Assembly (NCBI GenBank): GCA_022785125.1
Contig: JALFRA010000033.1
Location: 1-51,523, forward strand
Source: Clostridiales bacterium
Lineage (GTDB): Bacteria > Bacillota > Clostridia > Oscillospirales > Oscillospiraceae
DNA length: 51,523 bases
Direction of reading: 5' to 3'
The notes beneath the pieces are model-generated. The model had not been told where the DNA came from, ran no database searches, and worked only from the letters and a program-made list of their open reading frames with translations. Of the stretch, positions 31,903 through 40,283 are shown in pieces (the first letter of the stretch is position 1; each line of letters begins with the position of its first letter). The position numbers were made by a program, and so were the translations under genes.

Positions 31903-33123
31903 TCAGTTGTAGAAGTCGTTGGTGTGGCACTCCCGGGCCTGATAGCCGGCGGTGCACATGGCGTCCAGAATGGCCCGCTTGTGGGTGTGGCCAAAGGCCT
32001 CCAGGGTGACCCGCAGCTCCACGCCGCTCTGGCGGTTGATGTTGATGAACTGGTTATGCTCCAGCTTGATGATGTTGCCGTTGGCCTCGGCCACGATCTG
32101 GGCCACCCGCAGCAGCTCGCCGGGACGGTCGGGCAGCTGCACGGAGAAGGTGAAGACCCGGCCCCGGTTGATCAGGCCGTGCTGTACCAGGCTGGCCACG
32201 GTAATGACGTCCATGTTGCCGCCGGAGAGGACAGGCACCACGTTTTTGCCCTTACACTTGAGATGGTTCAGGGCGGCAATGGTCAGCAGACCGGCGTTCT
32301 CCACGATCATCTTGTGCTTTTCCATCATATCCAGGAAGGCGTCCACCAGCTCGTCATCGTTGATGGTGATGATGTCGTCGATGTTCTGCTGGATGTAGGG
32401 GAAAATTTGGTCGCCGGGGGTCTTGACCGCCACGCCGTCGGCAATGGTTTCGACCTTGTCCAGAGTGACCACGTGTCCGGCGTCCAGGCTGGCCTTCATG
32501 GAGGCGGCCCCGGTGGGCTCCACGCCGATGACGGTGACATTGGGGTTGAGCAGCTTGGCCAGGGTGGACACGCCGGTGGCCAGTCCGCCGCCGCCGATGG
32601 GTACCAGGATCACGTCCACATCGGGCAGGTCCTGGAAGATCTCGTAGGAGATGGTGCCCTGACCGGTGGCGATGGCGGGATCGTTGAAGGGATGGACGTA
32701 GGTCAGGCCCTCCTCTGCGGACAGCTTGGCGGCCAGCTCGGCGGCGTCGTCAAAGGTCTCGCCGTGGAGCACCACCTTGGCGCCGTAGTCCTTGGTGTTG
32801 TTCACCTTCACCAGGGGAGTGGTGGTGGGCATGACGATGGTGGCGCTCACGCCGGCCTGCTGGGCGGCGTAGGCCACGCCTTGGGCATGGTTGCCGGCGG
32901 AGGCGGTGACCAGACCCTTGGTCTTTTCATCCTCGGTCAAGGTGCTGATTTTATAGTAGGCGCCCCGGATCTTGTAGGCGCCGGTGACCTGCATATTTTC
33001 CGGCTTGATGTAGATATGGTTGCCGGTTGCCTTGGAAAAGGCGGTGCTGTAGACCAGACTGGTGTTCCGGATGACTCCGGAGAGCACGCTGCGGGCCTCC
33101 TTAAATTCTTTCAGGGTAAGCAT
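31903..33123 (-). CDS. ilvA: Threonine ammonia-lyase (threonine deaminase)
   Basis: This 406-residue PLP enzyme converts threonine to 2-oxobutanoate and ammonia. The PLP lysine is in QVTGAYKIRGA, the Asn loop is SAGNHAQGVA, and the phosphate-binding glycine loop is PIGGGGLATGV. A single C-terminal ACT domain begins at about 330 (VFTFSVQLPDRPGELLRVAQ). One ACT domain and about 400 residues fit the catabolic/IlvA1 (TdcB-like) form rather than the long biosynthetic enzyme with two regulatory domains. No other ilv gene is adjacent. Confidence 0.93.
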   Translation of the reverse strand: MLTLKEFKEARSVLSGVIRNTSLVYSTAFSKATGNHIYIKPENMQVTGAYKIRGAYYKISTLTEDEKTKGLVTASAGNHAQGVAYAAQQAGVSATIVMPTTTPLVKVNNTKDYGAKVVLHGETFDDAAELAAKLSAEEGLTYVHPFNDPAIATGQGTISYEIFQDLPDVDVILVPIGGGGLATGVSTLAKLLNPNVTVIGVEPTGAASMKASLDAGHVVTLDKVETIADGVAVKTPGDQIFPYIQQNIDDIITINDDELVDAFLDMMEKHKMIVENAGLLTIAALNHLKCKGKNVVPVLSGGNMDVITVASLVQHGLINRGRVFTFSVQLPDRPGELLRVAQIVAEANGNIIKLEHNQFININRQSGVELRVTLEAFGHTHKRAILDAMCTAGYQARECHTNDFYN

Positions 33124-33170
33124 GGGGCAAGACTTCCTCTCTCAAAACGGAATATCGAAATGTGTTTTTA

Positions 33171-33199
33171 ATGATACTGACTTTTTGAGGGAAAGTCAA
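33171..33199 (-). promoter_or_regulatory. Promoter of ilvA
   Basis: On the minus strand TTGACT and TATCAT are 17 bases apart, giving a leader of about 45 bases. It is back to back with the promoter of the telA-like gene, only 7 bases away. Confidence 0.8.
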
Positions 33200-33206
33200 C
33201 GTGTTC

Positions 33207-33235
33207 TTGACAGGGGAATGGGGGAACGGTACAAT
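33207..33235 (+). promoter_or_regulatory. Promoter of the telA-like gene
   Basis: TTGACA and TACAAT are separated by 17 bases. The -35 boxes of this promoter and the divergent ilvA promoter nearly touch. Confidence 0.82.
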
Positions 33236-33295
33236 GATTTGGAAGAACAAGCCGGCGTTGCCGGTATGGAATATGGAATATGGAGGGACGCAGTC

Positions 33296-34459
33296 ATGGC
33301 TGACAACATGGATTTTACCCCGGAGCTGACTTTGACTCCGGATCTGGGTACCGCCGCGGCGGAAGCGCCTGCCGCGCCTCAGCTGAGCCTGGACCCCAAC
33401 TCCAGTGAGGAGGCCAAGGCCATTCAGCTGGATGAAAGCCAGCTCACCGAAGCTGAGCGCAAGATGGTGGATGACTTTGCCCAAAAGATCGATCTGACCG
33501 ATACCAATCTGGTGCTCCAGTATGGTGCTGCGGCCCAGAAGAATATTGCCGGCTTCTCAGAAAGCACCCTCAACTCGGTCCGTACCAAGGACCTGGGCGA
33601 GGTGGGACAGGCCCTGTCCTCTCTGGTGGTGGAACTGAAAGGTTTTGGCGGCGAGGAGGACGAGAAAGGCTTCTTCGGCTTCTTCAAGAAGAAGCGCAAC
33701 CAGCTGGAGGCTATGAAGGCTTCCTACTCCAAGGCGGAGACCAATGTGAACAAGATTGTGGAGGTGCTGGAAGCCCACCAGGTGACCCTGATGAAGGACA
33801 TCGCCATGCTGGACCAGATGTACGACCTCAATACCAAATATTATAAGGAACTGACCATGTATATCCTGGCGGGCAAGAAGCGCCTGGCCCAGGTGCGCGC
33901 CGGAGAGCTGGAGCAGCTGCGTCAGAAAGCGGCTCAGAGCGGCGCCCAGGAGGATGCCCAGGCTTACAACGACCTGGCCAATATGTGTACCCGTTTTGAG
34001 AAGAAGATCCACGATCTGGAGCTGACCCGGATGATCTCCATCCAGATGGGACCCCAGACCCGGTTGATCCAGAACAACGATACGCTGATGCTGGAGAAGA
34101 TCCAGTCCTCTCTGGTCAATACCATCCCCCTGTGGAAGAGTCAGATGGTGCTGGCCCTGGGGCTGGAGCATTCCCGTCAGGCCACCGCCGCCCAGAGCGC
34201 GGTGACCAACATGACCAACGAACTGCTGCAAAAGAACGCCGATATGCTGAAGATGGGCACTCTTGAGACTGCCAGGGAGGCCGAGCGCTCCGTGGTGGAC
34301 CTGGAGACCCTCCAGCATACCAACCAGCAGCTCATCTCCACCCTGGATGAGGTCATGAATATCCAGCAGGAGGGCGCCCAGAAGCGTCGGGAGGCCGAAG
34401 CGGAGCTGGGCCGCATCGAGGGCGAGCTGAAGCAAAAGCTGCTGGAGCTGCGGGGTTGA
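33296..34459 (+). CDS. TelA/KlaA-like toxic anion resistance family protein
   Basis: The 387-residue cytoplasmic protein, mostly helical with long coiled-coil stretches, belongs to the TelA family named for tellurite resistance. Family features seen are the central region KTLxx-like ETNVNKIVEVLEAHQVTLMKD, then LDQMYDLNTKYYKELTMYIL, MISIQMGPQTRLIQNNDTLM and the helix IPLWKSQMVLALGLEHSRQA. The true function of these proteins is unsettled (envelope stress or anion tolerance). ATG with GGAGGG upstream. It is monocistronic; the usual partner with a 5-bromo-4-chloroindolyl phosphate hydrolysis (XpaC) domain is absent. Confidence 0.88.
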   Translation: MADNMDFTPELTLTPDLGTAAAEAPAAPQLSLDPNSSEEAKAIQLDESQLTEAERKMVDDFAQKIDLTDTNLVLQYGAAAQKNIAGFSESTLNSVRTKDLGEVGQALSSLVVELKGFGGEEDEKGFFGFFKKKRNQLEAMKASYSKAETNVNKIVEVLEAHQVTLMKDIAMLDQMYDLNTKYYKELTMYILAGKKRLAQVRAGELEQLRQKAAQSGAQEDAQAYNDLANMCTRFEKKIHDLELTRMISIQMGPQTRLIQNNDTLMLEKIQSSLVNTIPLWKSQMVLALGLEHSRQATAAQSAVTNMTNELLQKNADMLKMGTLETAREAERSVVDLETLQHTNQQLISTLDEVMNIQQEGAQKRREAEAELGRIEGELKQKLLELRG

Positions 34460-34471
34460 TTGAGAAACGCC

Positions 34472-34506
34472 AAAAGGCGCTGCAATATCATTGCAGCGCC
34501 TTTTTT
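34472..34506 (+). terminator. Terminator after the telA-like gene
   Basis: AAAAGGCGCTGCAAT and ATTGCAGCGCCTTTT form a perfect 15-bp stem running into a T-run. Confidence 0.92.
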
Positions 34507-34561
34507 GACATCAGATGGACACATCTTTTTGCTATCCTGTGGATGAAAGGAGAGGAGAGTC

Positions 34562-35233
34562 ATGGCGGACCATATTCTGGTGGTGGAGGACGAGGCCCGT
34601 ATCCGTGATATTATCCGGGACTACTTTGCTGCCCACGGTCTGGACTGCGATCTGGCCCGGGACGGGGAGGAGGCGCTGGACCTGCTGCGGGACCACGACT
34701 ACGACGCCATGCTGCTGGACGTACTCATGCCAAACCTGGACGGTTTTTCGGTCTGCCGGGCGGTACGGGCCAAGAGTCAGCTGCCCATTCTCTTTCTCAC
34801 CGCTTTGGGCAGTGAAGAGGACGTGCTTCAGGGGTACGCCCTGGGTGCGGATGACTATGTGACCAAACCCTTCTCCCTGGCGGTGCTGCTGGCCAAGACA
34901 AAGGCGGTGATCCGCCGCAGCCGGGGAGTGGGAGACAGTGAGACCCTGAGGTGCGGGGCCATCGCCCTGGACCTGGCGGGACATATCTGCACCGTGGCGG
35001 GGAAGCCGGTGGACCTGACGCCCCGGGAGTACGATCTGCTGCTCTGCCTCATCCGCAACAGAGGCCAGGTGCTCAGCCGGGATCAGCTGCTGGACAAGGT
35101 GTGGGGCATCGACTTTGAAGGGGGCCAGCGGGCGGTGGATGTGCGCATCAAGAGTCTGCGCTCCGCTCTGGGGACTGCCGGGAAACAGATCAGGACAGTG
35201 TTCAAAACGGGGTATCGAATGGAGGAGAACTGA
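34562..35233 (+). CDS. OmpR-family response regulator (second two-component system)
   Basis: This 223-residue regulator has a receiver domain (VVEDEARIRD, phospho-Asp in AMLLDVLMPN, Thr in FLTALG, Lys in VTKPFS) and a C-terminal winged helix (DLTPREYDLLLCLIRNRGQV to RAVDVRIKSLRSAL). GGAGAGGAG lies before the ATG. The partner kinase begins 1 base after the stop. Confidence 0.94.
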   Translation: MADHILVVEDEARIRDIIRDYFAAHGLDCDLARDGEEALDLLRDHDYDAMLLDVLMPNLDGFSVCRAVRAKSQLPILFLTALGSEEDVLQGYALGADDYVTKPFSLAVLLAKTKAVIRRSRGVGDSETLRCGAIALDLAGHICTVAGKPVDLTPREYDLLLCLIRNRGQVLSRDQLLDKVWGIDFEGGQRAVDVRIKSLRSALGTAGKQIRTVFKTGYRMEEN

Positions 35234-35234
35234 T

Positions 35235-36878
35235 ATGAAGAACGGACGGCTCCTGCTGAAACGGTTTGTGCTGATGCTGGGCATCTTTCTGCTGCTGTGG
35301 GGGGCGGTCATGGGGGCCGCCGTCTGGCGGAACAGCCAGTGGAGCCGGGAAGATATCTCCCGGCGCATGAATGAATATCGCATAGGGTTCCAGCGCAACA
35401 GCCAGCTGACCTGGTCGCCGGGGACTCATACCGGGGTGGTGTACTTCGGGACCTGGGACCCGGAGCGGGCAGATGTACTGCTGAGCCGGAATACCTATCT
35501 GCTGGGCCGCTATGGGGGACAGCTGGTGAGCCGGGCCTATGACAAGGAGGGGAGCCTGCTGGGCCAGAGCCAGCTGCTCACCGCCTGGATCACCGTGGAG
35601 CAGCCAGGCGATACCGTGCGTTTTGAGGACTATGATCTGCTCTTTGACCCGGTGATGACGGACGAGAAGCAGGTGGCGGCGGCCCGCATCCTGGAGGAGC
35701 ACCCCTGGCTCACCGGGTCGGAATCCTACGGCAACCCGGAGCGGGATAGCTTTGACGGTGCGGACATTACCGGCTGGCAGGACGGGACAGTGCTCTATCC
35801 CCAAAAGGTGGTACTGAACTTTGCCGATGGCCCTGTCACCCTGATGGAGTCGGAAAGCGACTTTTTCCGGGGCAAGGAGCTGACGGAGTATCATGCTCTT
35901 GACGTGGAAATCTATGCCGCCCTGGTGGGGGCGGGCAGGCCGGAAAAACGGCTGGAGGCATACCGGGCCATGGAGGAGAAATTGGACCAGCTGGAGGTGT
36001 TCTGGGAGGAGCATCAGGGAAGTGCCATGGTGCTGGGGGATGGTGTGACCACCATGAGTACTTGTGGAGAGATGGACCTGGCCATCACCTATCAGCTACC
36101 CGAAGGCTATTATTTCTACGGCATGGTCCCCCTTGCTCTGATTACCCTGGGGGCGGCGGTGGCCCTGGCGCTGTTCACCGCCTGGCTGGAGACCCGGGCC
36201 ATCCGGCGGGAACGGGCCTTTACCCGAGCGGCGGCCCATGAACTCAAGACCCCGCTGGCGGTGCTGCGTACCCACGCCGAGGCCCTGCGGGAGGATATTG
36301 ACCCCGCCAAACGGGACCAGTACCTGGACACCGTGGTGGCCGAGAGCGACCGGATGGCGGCCCTGGTGGGGAACCTGATGGACCTGGCCCGGCTGGAGAG
36401 CGGCGGCAGGGTGGAGCGGGAGCCGCTGGATCTGGCCGCCCTGGTGGCGAACGGGGCTGCCCGACTGTCCCTGCTGGCGGAGGAAAAGGGGATCGAACTG
36501 CGTACCCAACTGACCCCGGCGTCCATGCTGGGGGACCGGCTGAGGCTGGAGGAAGTGGTGGACAATCTGGCGGACAATGCCATGCGCCACTGTACCCCCG
36601 GCGGCGCGGTGACCATTGCCCTGGCCCAAAAGAGACGGCGGATCACGCTGACGGTGGATAATGACGGCGCGCCTATTCCGCAAAAACATCTGGACCGCCT
36701 GTTTGAGCCCTTCTATCGGGAAGATGCGGGCCGCGGCCGGGCGGACGGAGGTACCGGCCTGGGCCTGGCCATTGTCCGGGCAGTAGTGGAGGCCCACGGA
36801 GGCCGCTGCTGGGCGGTCAACCGTACGGGAGGCGTGACCTTTACGGTGGTGCTGCCCGGGTTGCAATCGGAAACATGA
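35235..36878 (+). CDS. Membrane sensor histidine kinase (second two-component system)
   Basis: The 547-residue kinase has a first membrane helix (about 10-32) and a large extracytoplasmic domain of about 260 residues of no recognised type. The second helix (about 295-317) is followed, without a clear HAMP domain, by the phosphorylation site AAAHELKTPLAVLRTHA. The ATPase has N box NLADNAMRHC, G1 VDNDGAPIP, F box FEPFYR and G2 GGTGLGLAIV. The missing HAMP and unusually large sensor domain set it apart from the first kinase in this window. GGAGGAG precedes the ATG. No adjacent transporter hints at the signal. Confidence 0.92.
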   Translation: MKNGRLLLKRFVLMLGIFLLLWGAVMGAAVWRNSQWSREDISRRMNEYRIGFQRNSQLTWSPGTHTGVVYFGTWDPERADVLLSRNTYLLGRYGGQLVSRAYDKEGSLLGQSQLLTAWITVEQPGDTVRFEDYDLLFDPVMTDEKQVAAARILEEHPWLTGSESYGNPERDSFDGADITGWQDGTVLYPQKVVLNFADGPVTLMESESDFFRGKELTEYHALDVEIYAALVGAGRPEKRLEAYRAMEEKLDQLEVFWEEHQGSAMVLGDGVTTMSTCGEMDLAITYQLPEGYYFYGMVPLALITLGAAVALALFTAWLETRAIRRERAFTRAAAHELKTPLAVLRTHAEALREDIDPAKRDQYLDTVVAESDRMAALVGNLMDLARLESGGRVEREPLDLAALVANGAARLSLLAEEKGIELRTQLTPASMLGDRLRLEEVVDNLADNAMRHCTPGGAVTIALAQKRRRITLTVDNDGAPIPQKHLDRLFEPFYREDAGRGRADGGTGLGLAIVRAVVEAHGGRCWAVNRTGGVTFTVVLPGLQSET

Positions 36879-36889
36879 TGTGGTATCAT
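36861..36889 (+). promoter_or_regulatory. Promoter of the DUF975 gene
   Basis: TTGCAA and TATCAT are 17 bases apart and overlap the end of the kinase gene. Confidence 0.55.
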
Positions 36890-36926
36890 TTCCTCGACAA
36901 TATGAAAGTGATTGTGAGGGAATACC

Positions 36927-37754
36927 ATGGGATATAACCGTCCTCAGTCCAAGTGGCTGGCCCGGGACGCCATGCGGGGAGCCTATCCCCACCCTATGCT
37001 GGTAACGCTGGTGTATGTGCTGCTGACCGGCGTATTGGGCAGTGTGGTGCTGAATTTTGTGGCCGAGCCTTTTCAGGCCGCCTATTTTTATCTGACGGAA
37101 ACCAATTATGAGGTGGAAGAGATTCTGACCGCCATCTTTACCCCCCAGCGGATCACGGTGATTCTGGTGATGGAACTGCTGCTGGCACTGTATCGTTGGG
37201 TCATGGATTACGGATATACCTCCTATTGCCTGCGGCTGGCCCGGCGGGAGGGCCCCAGCTACCGCAATCTGCTGGACGGCTTTTACACCATGGGCCGGGC
37301 GCTGGCTGTGAATTTCCTGTCCGCTTTGTTTGTGTTCCTGTGGGGACTTATCGGCATGGCGGTCTATGCGGGCTTTGTGTTCCTGGCCTATCTGACACAC
37401 AGCGTCACCCTGATCCTTATCGGCGCTTTGATCATGCTGGTTTGGATGGTTGCCATATCCTATCGTTACCGGCTGGCGGTCTATTTTCTTCTAGACCACC
37501 CGGAGATGGGTGCCCTGGAGGCCATTGGCCATAGCCGCAGCGCCATGCGGGGCAATATCATGGAACTGTTTGTACAGGACCTGTCCTTTCTGGGATGGCT
37601 GATTTTGTCTCCCTTCACCTTGGGTATTCTGAGCCTGTGGATCGGTCCCTATATGGGGGCGGCCAATGCCAATTTTTATAACTGGGTGGTGTATGGGGCC
37701 TTTCCTCAACAGCCCCAGCCCGGTAGCTGGAACGGACCCTACGGTGGGATGTGA
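36927..37754 (+). CDS. DUF975-family integral membrane protein
   Basis: The 275-residue protein has five to six membrane helices. It shows features of the DUF975 family: the N-terminal KWLARDAMRGAYPHPMLVTL, the central RWVMDYGYTSYCLRLARREG, and the C-terminal LSFLGWLILSPFTLGILSLW followed by PYMGAANANFYNWVV. The function is unknown. GTGAGGG lies before the ATG. It is followed by a stretch of about 400 bases without a gene that holds a cobalamin riboswitch. Confidence 0.85.
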   Translation: MGYNRPQSKWLARDAMRGAYPHPMLVTLVYVLLTGVLGSVVLNFVAEPFQAAYFYLTETNYEVEEILTAIFTPQRITVILVMELLLALYRWVMDYGYTSYCLRLARREGPSYRNLLDGFYTMGRALAVNFLSALFVFLWGLIGMAVYAGFVFLAYLTHSVTLILIGALIMLVWMVAISYRYRLAVYFLLDHPEMGALEAIGHSRSAMRGNIMELFVQDLSFLGWLILSPFTLGILSLWIGPYMGAANANFYNWVVYGAFPQQPQPGSWNGPYGGM

Positions 37755-37766
37755 CCAAAGTAGGCA

Positions 37767-37794
37767 TTGTATTTTCGGCCAGAGATGATATAAT
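37767..37794 (+). promoter_or_regulatory. Promoter of the cobalamin riboswitch transcript
   Basis: TTGTAT and TATAAT are 16 bases apart, about 25 bases before the first riboswitch helix. Confidence 0.65.
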
Positions 37795-37818
37795 AGGACT
37801 AACAACTGAATCCAATCA

Positions 37819-37988
37819 GCGGTTGGTAGCTGTCCGCCCTCATGGGCGGAGCTTTCAATGGGAATGCGGTGCAAGTCCGCAGCAGCCCTCTCTACTGTAA
37901 GGATGACGAGCGCTCATAAGGTCACTGTCCGGTGCACGGATGGGAAGACGGGCGTAAGGTGGAATCCAAGCCAGGAGACCAGCCAGCC
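37819..37988 (+). promoter_or_regulatory. Cobalamin (B12) riboswitch
   Basis: The conserved elements occur in order: GGGAATGCGGTGCAAGTCCG, CAGC then CTACTGTAA, GGTCACTG, GGGAAG, and the B12 box AAGCCAGGAGACC. The P1 stem GGTTGGT/ACCAGCC closes the aptamer. Binding of a cobalamin should prevent expression of the downstream gene, probably via the terminator at 38057. The 403 bases between the DUF975 gene and the next CDS hold only this leader. Confidence 0.95.
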
Positions 37989-38056
37989 GCGCAGAGAACG
38001 CGCGTGTTCGGCGGGGAAACGGCGCGTGATAGCAGCACAGGCATTTGAGCCGATGA

Positions 38057-38090
38057 AAAAGAGTTTCCCGTCCGGGAAACTCTTTTCTTT
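38057..38090 (+). terminator. Terminator of the cobalamin riboswitch
   Basis: AAAAGAGTTTCCCG and CGGGAAACTCTTTT form a strong stem followed by CTTTT, placed between the aptamer and the next start codon as expected for a transcriptional riboswitch. Confidence 0.85.
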
Positions 38091-38157
38091 TGCCGCGGCC
38101 TGGGCCAGAGACATCCCCGCCGAAATCCATTTGCAGTGGCAGGGAGGTAACAAGGCC

Positions 38158-38829
38158 ATGGAACAGATTAGAAAGAGTAGATTATCCCAGCGGGAATTGA
38201 ACGGATACCGTCAATGGCTGATGGAACTGGAGGAGGAGATGACTGATACGCCTGGATTGTCTCAGCAGCTGGATGGAGATCTGACCCTCTATTTTTCTCC
38301 GGAATGTCCTATTGGCAGACAGGTGTATACCAGCTTTTCCGATGAAGAATTACTGGCGCCGCTGGTGGAGACCATGGAGGGGCGAAATGGCTCGCCCCGT
38401 CCGGAGCGGCTGCTGTGCGTCTACCGCTGGTATCTGGAAAAGCGCTTTGGCTCCCTCCATCATGCCTGTTGGCGGGCCCGGGGCCGGAGCCGTCAACAGG
38501 CGGCAGAGCGGATGTGGCCGGCGGACTGGCCCGAACGGGTGGATATTCTGCCCTTCCTGGAGCGGTGCGCGTCCCGGGGGATATGCCTGGATGAGGACGC
38601 CCGGCGGGAACTGGGGAAGTACTGCGCGGCGGTGCAGAAAGCAGGTCAGCCTCCCAGCCGGGAGGAACTGCCCCGGGAACTGGATGCACTGTTTGGGCAG
38701 GCGGGCTGTACCTGGCAGACCGGGCTGGAGCTGCTGGGTATCCCGGCGCTGAGTAAATCGGTGCGCCGGCATATGCGGCGCTATTGGGCTCAGGCCGATG
38801 GACGAGACGAAAGTCAGACCCGTGCCTAG
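38158..38829 (+). CDS. Unrecognised protein under cobalamin riboswitch control
   Basis: I do not recognise this 223-residue protein. It is soluble, Arg/Glu-rich, without signal peptide, membrane helix or cobalamin-binding DxHxxG motif. Scattered Cys residues (about 8) form no obvious metal motif. The middle part has a DNA-end or helical-bundle look (VYRWYLEKRFGSLHHACWRA, Trp-rich). ATG was chosen with GGGAGG ten bases upstream; the frame stays open upstream through the riboswitch terminator, but those starts are not plausible. Codon use and GC match the neighbours. It is the first gene after the B12 riboswitch, and no B12-related gene is nearby. Confidence 0.7.
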   Translation: MEQIRKSRLSQRELNGYRQWLMELEEEMTDTPGLSQQLDGDLTLYFSPECPIGRQVYTSFSDEELLAPLVETMEGRNGSPRPERLLCVYRWYLEKRFGSLHHACWRARGRSRQQAAERMWPADWPERVDILPFLERCASRGICLDEDARRELGKYCAAVQKAGQPPSREELPRELDALFGQAGCTWQTGLELLGIPALSKSVRRHMRRYWAQADGRDESQTRA

Positions 38830-38928
38830 CGTGGGAACCATTCCGCCTGCTCCTGGATAGTATGGGATGTGTGCTGCCCGGCAGCGCACAAACTGATTGG
38901 ATCAGACCATCATACAGGAGGATATGTT

Positions 38929-39789
38929 ATGGCGGATATCAAGCAGGACCTTCTCGGCCTGGAGTACAGCGCCAGCTTTACGCTGCAAGGCATCCAGGAG
39001 GCGGACATCAATCTGGAGCTGCCTCCGGTATCGGGTGGTTCCGCCACCGTATATGGCACAGTGACCGACGGCACAGACCCGCTGGCCGATGCCACCGTCA
39101 AGCTGTTTGACAGCACCGGAGCACCTTTCCAGCATACCCTGACTGATGCGGCCGGAAACTATACCCTTAACAATGTTCCGGCGGGCACTTACACCATCAG
39201 TGCGGTCAAAAATGGTTATCTGCTCAGCGTGCCTCGGGGGATCTCGCTGACCAACAGTTCTACCACCCAGATCGCATTGACCTGTATTGCCGAGCCTACA
39301 CTGGCTCTGGGCACCATTGCGGGTGTGCTGACCACCACGGAGGGTTCCGTTGTTACCCCGCTGGCCGGAGCCAAACTGACCCTGAAAGACAGTTCTGATA
39401 CTGTGGTAGCCACCACCTATTCGGCGGATGACGGTGAGTTCCTGTTCTACGATGTGGCTGACGGCACCTATACTGTGCTGGCTTCGGCTGAGGGCTACCT
39501 GACTTCGGCGCCCATGACGGTCACCATTACCGGCGGGTCCATTGCCAACGTGACCATGTCCCTGACAGTGGACACCCGCACTTACAGCGGTACGGTGAGC
39601 GGCATCATTCGGGATCAGAAGGGCGCGGCTGTAGCCGGATGTTTCGTGGGTTTGTATCAGGTGACCGGAATCGGTTCCGCTGCGGTGGAGACTCTGATCG
39701 CCACCACCAAGACCAATGCCGAGGGGAAATACCTCTTTGGCGGCGTTACCGGCGGTCAGTACCTGGTCAAGGCCAAGCTGGAGCGGTAA
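38929..39789 (+). CDS. Three-repeat carboxypeptidase-regulatory-like (CnaB-type) protein
   Basis: The 286-residue protein has three consecutive beta-sandwich repeats of the carboxypeptidase regulatory-like / CnaB type, at about 40-115, 125-205 and 215-286. Each has the pattern GxVxD...PLAGATVxL...T(D/N)xxGxYxxxxVxxGxYxxxAxxxGY. There is no signal peptide, no LPxTG sorting motif and no membrane helix, although such domains normally sit on exported proteins. The first 35 residues (MADIKQDLLGLEYSASFTL) are a separate short segment. AGGAGG lies before the ATG. It is probably co-transcribed with the unknown gene 99 bases upstream. Confidence 0.85.
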   Translation: MADIKQDLLGLEYSASFTLQGIQEADINLELPPVSGGSATVYGTVTDGTDPLADATVKLFDSTGAPFQHTLTDAAGNYTLNNVPAGTYTISAVKNGYLLSVPRGISLTNSSTTQIALTCIAEPTLALGTIAGVLTTTEGSVVTPLAGAKLTLKDSSDTVVATTYSADDGEFLFYDVADGTYTVLASAEGYLTSAPMTVTITGGSIANVTMSLTVDTRTYSGTVSGIIRDQKGAAVAGCFVGLYQVTGIGSAAVETLIATTKTNAEGKYLFGGVTGGQYLVKAKLER

Positions 39790-39845
39790 TTGGGGGGACC
39801 CCGTTCTGCCTGCAAAACAAGGAGGAGCGGGAGGATAATTTCTGC

Positions 39846-40154
39846 CTGAGTGCGGGGTATACACTCTGCGCGGTACGGGTGCTGGTGCGGCCCCTTTGTT
39901 CCGGCGACTGGCTGACCCTTTGTCCCTGGAAGGGGTGCAGCAGCTGGAGCCGGCCCGCGGTAGGGGAGAGCCTGTTCGGCTTTCTTCCGCCGGGGCGGTA
40001 TTTGCTGGGGTTGGACCGGAACTGCCGGTGTGTCTGTCGGCTGAGGCTGACGCTGCCGCCGGGCGCCAACGTGACCCTGTGGCTGGACCCGGCGGAGAGG
40101 ACCTGGAGCTGGCGGCGGGAATTTTTCCACTGCCTCTATAATCAACGGAAATAA
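39846..40154 (+). CDS. Small Cys-rich ORF, possible extra prealbumin-like domain, start unclear
   Basis: An ORF of about 100 residues lies between the CnaB-type gene and a strong terminator, in another frame. Its core (FLPPGRYLLGL to LRLTLPPGANVTLWLDP) follows the GxY...V pattern of the upstream repeats and it has nine Cys. AAGGAGG and GGGAGG lie just before it, but no ATG, GTG or TTG is in frame at a good distance. CTG is given as the nominal start; the frame is open further upstream. It may be a real gene with a rare start or a frameshifted fragment of a longer repeat protein. Confidence 0.45.
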   Translation: MSAGYTLCAVRVLVRPLCSGDWLTLCPWKGCSSWSRPAVGESLFGFLPPGRYLLGLDRNCRCVCRLRLTLPPGANVTLWLDPAERTWSWRREFFHCLYNQRK

Positions 40155-40161
40155 AGAGGGC

Positions 40162-40205
40162 AAAAGCTCGCTGGTCCCCAATGGGGGCCGGCGGGCTTTT
40201 CTCTT
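40162..40205 (+). terminator. Terminator before polA
   Basis: AAAAGCTCGCTGGTCCCC pairs over its full 18 bases (with G-T pairs) with GGGGGCCGGCGGGCTTTT around a 3-base loop, followed by CTCTT. Confidence 0.88.
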
Positions 40206-40232
40206 GTATGGGGCGGAGAAAGCTGGTATACT
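40204..40232 (+). promoter_or_regulatory. Promoter of polA
   Basis: TTGTAT and TATACT are separated by 17 bases, about 50 bases upstream of the start. Confidence 0.65.
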
Positions 40233-40283
40233 ATAACCTGAGATTTTATGTCCGGCAGAAACCGGACGGCAGGAGGTCCTTTC

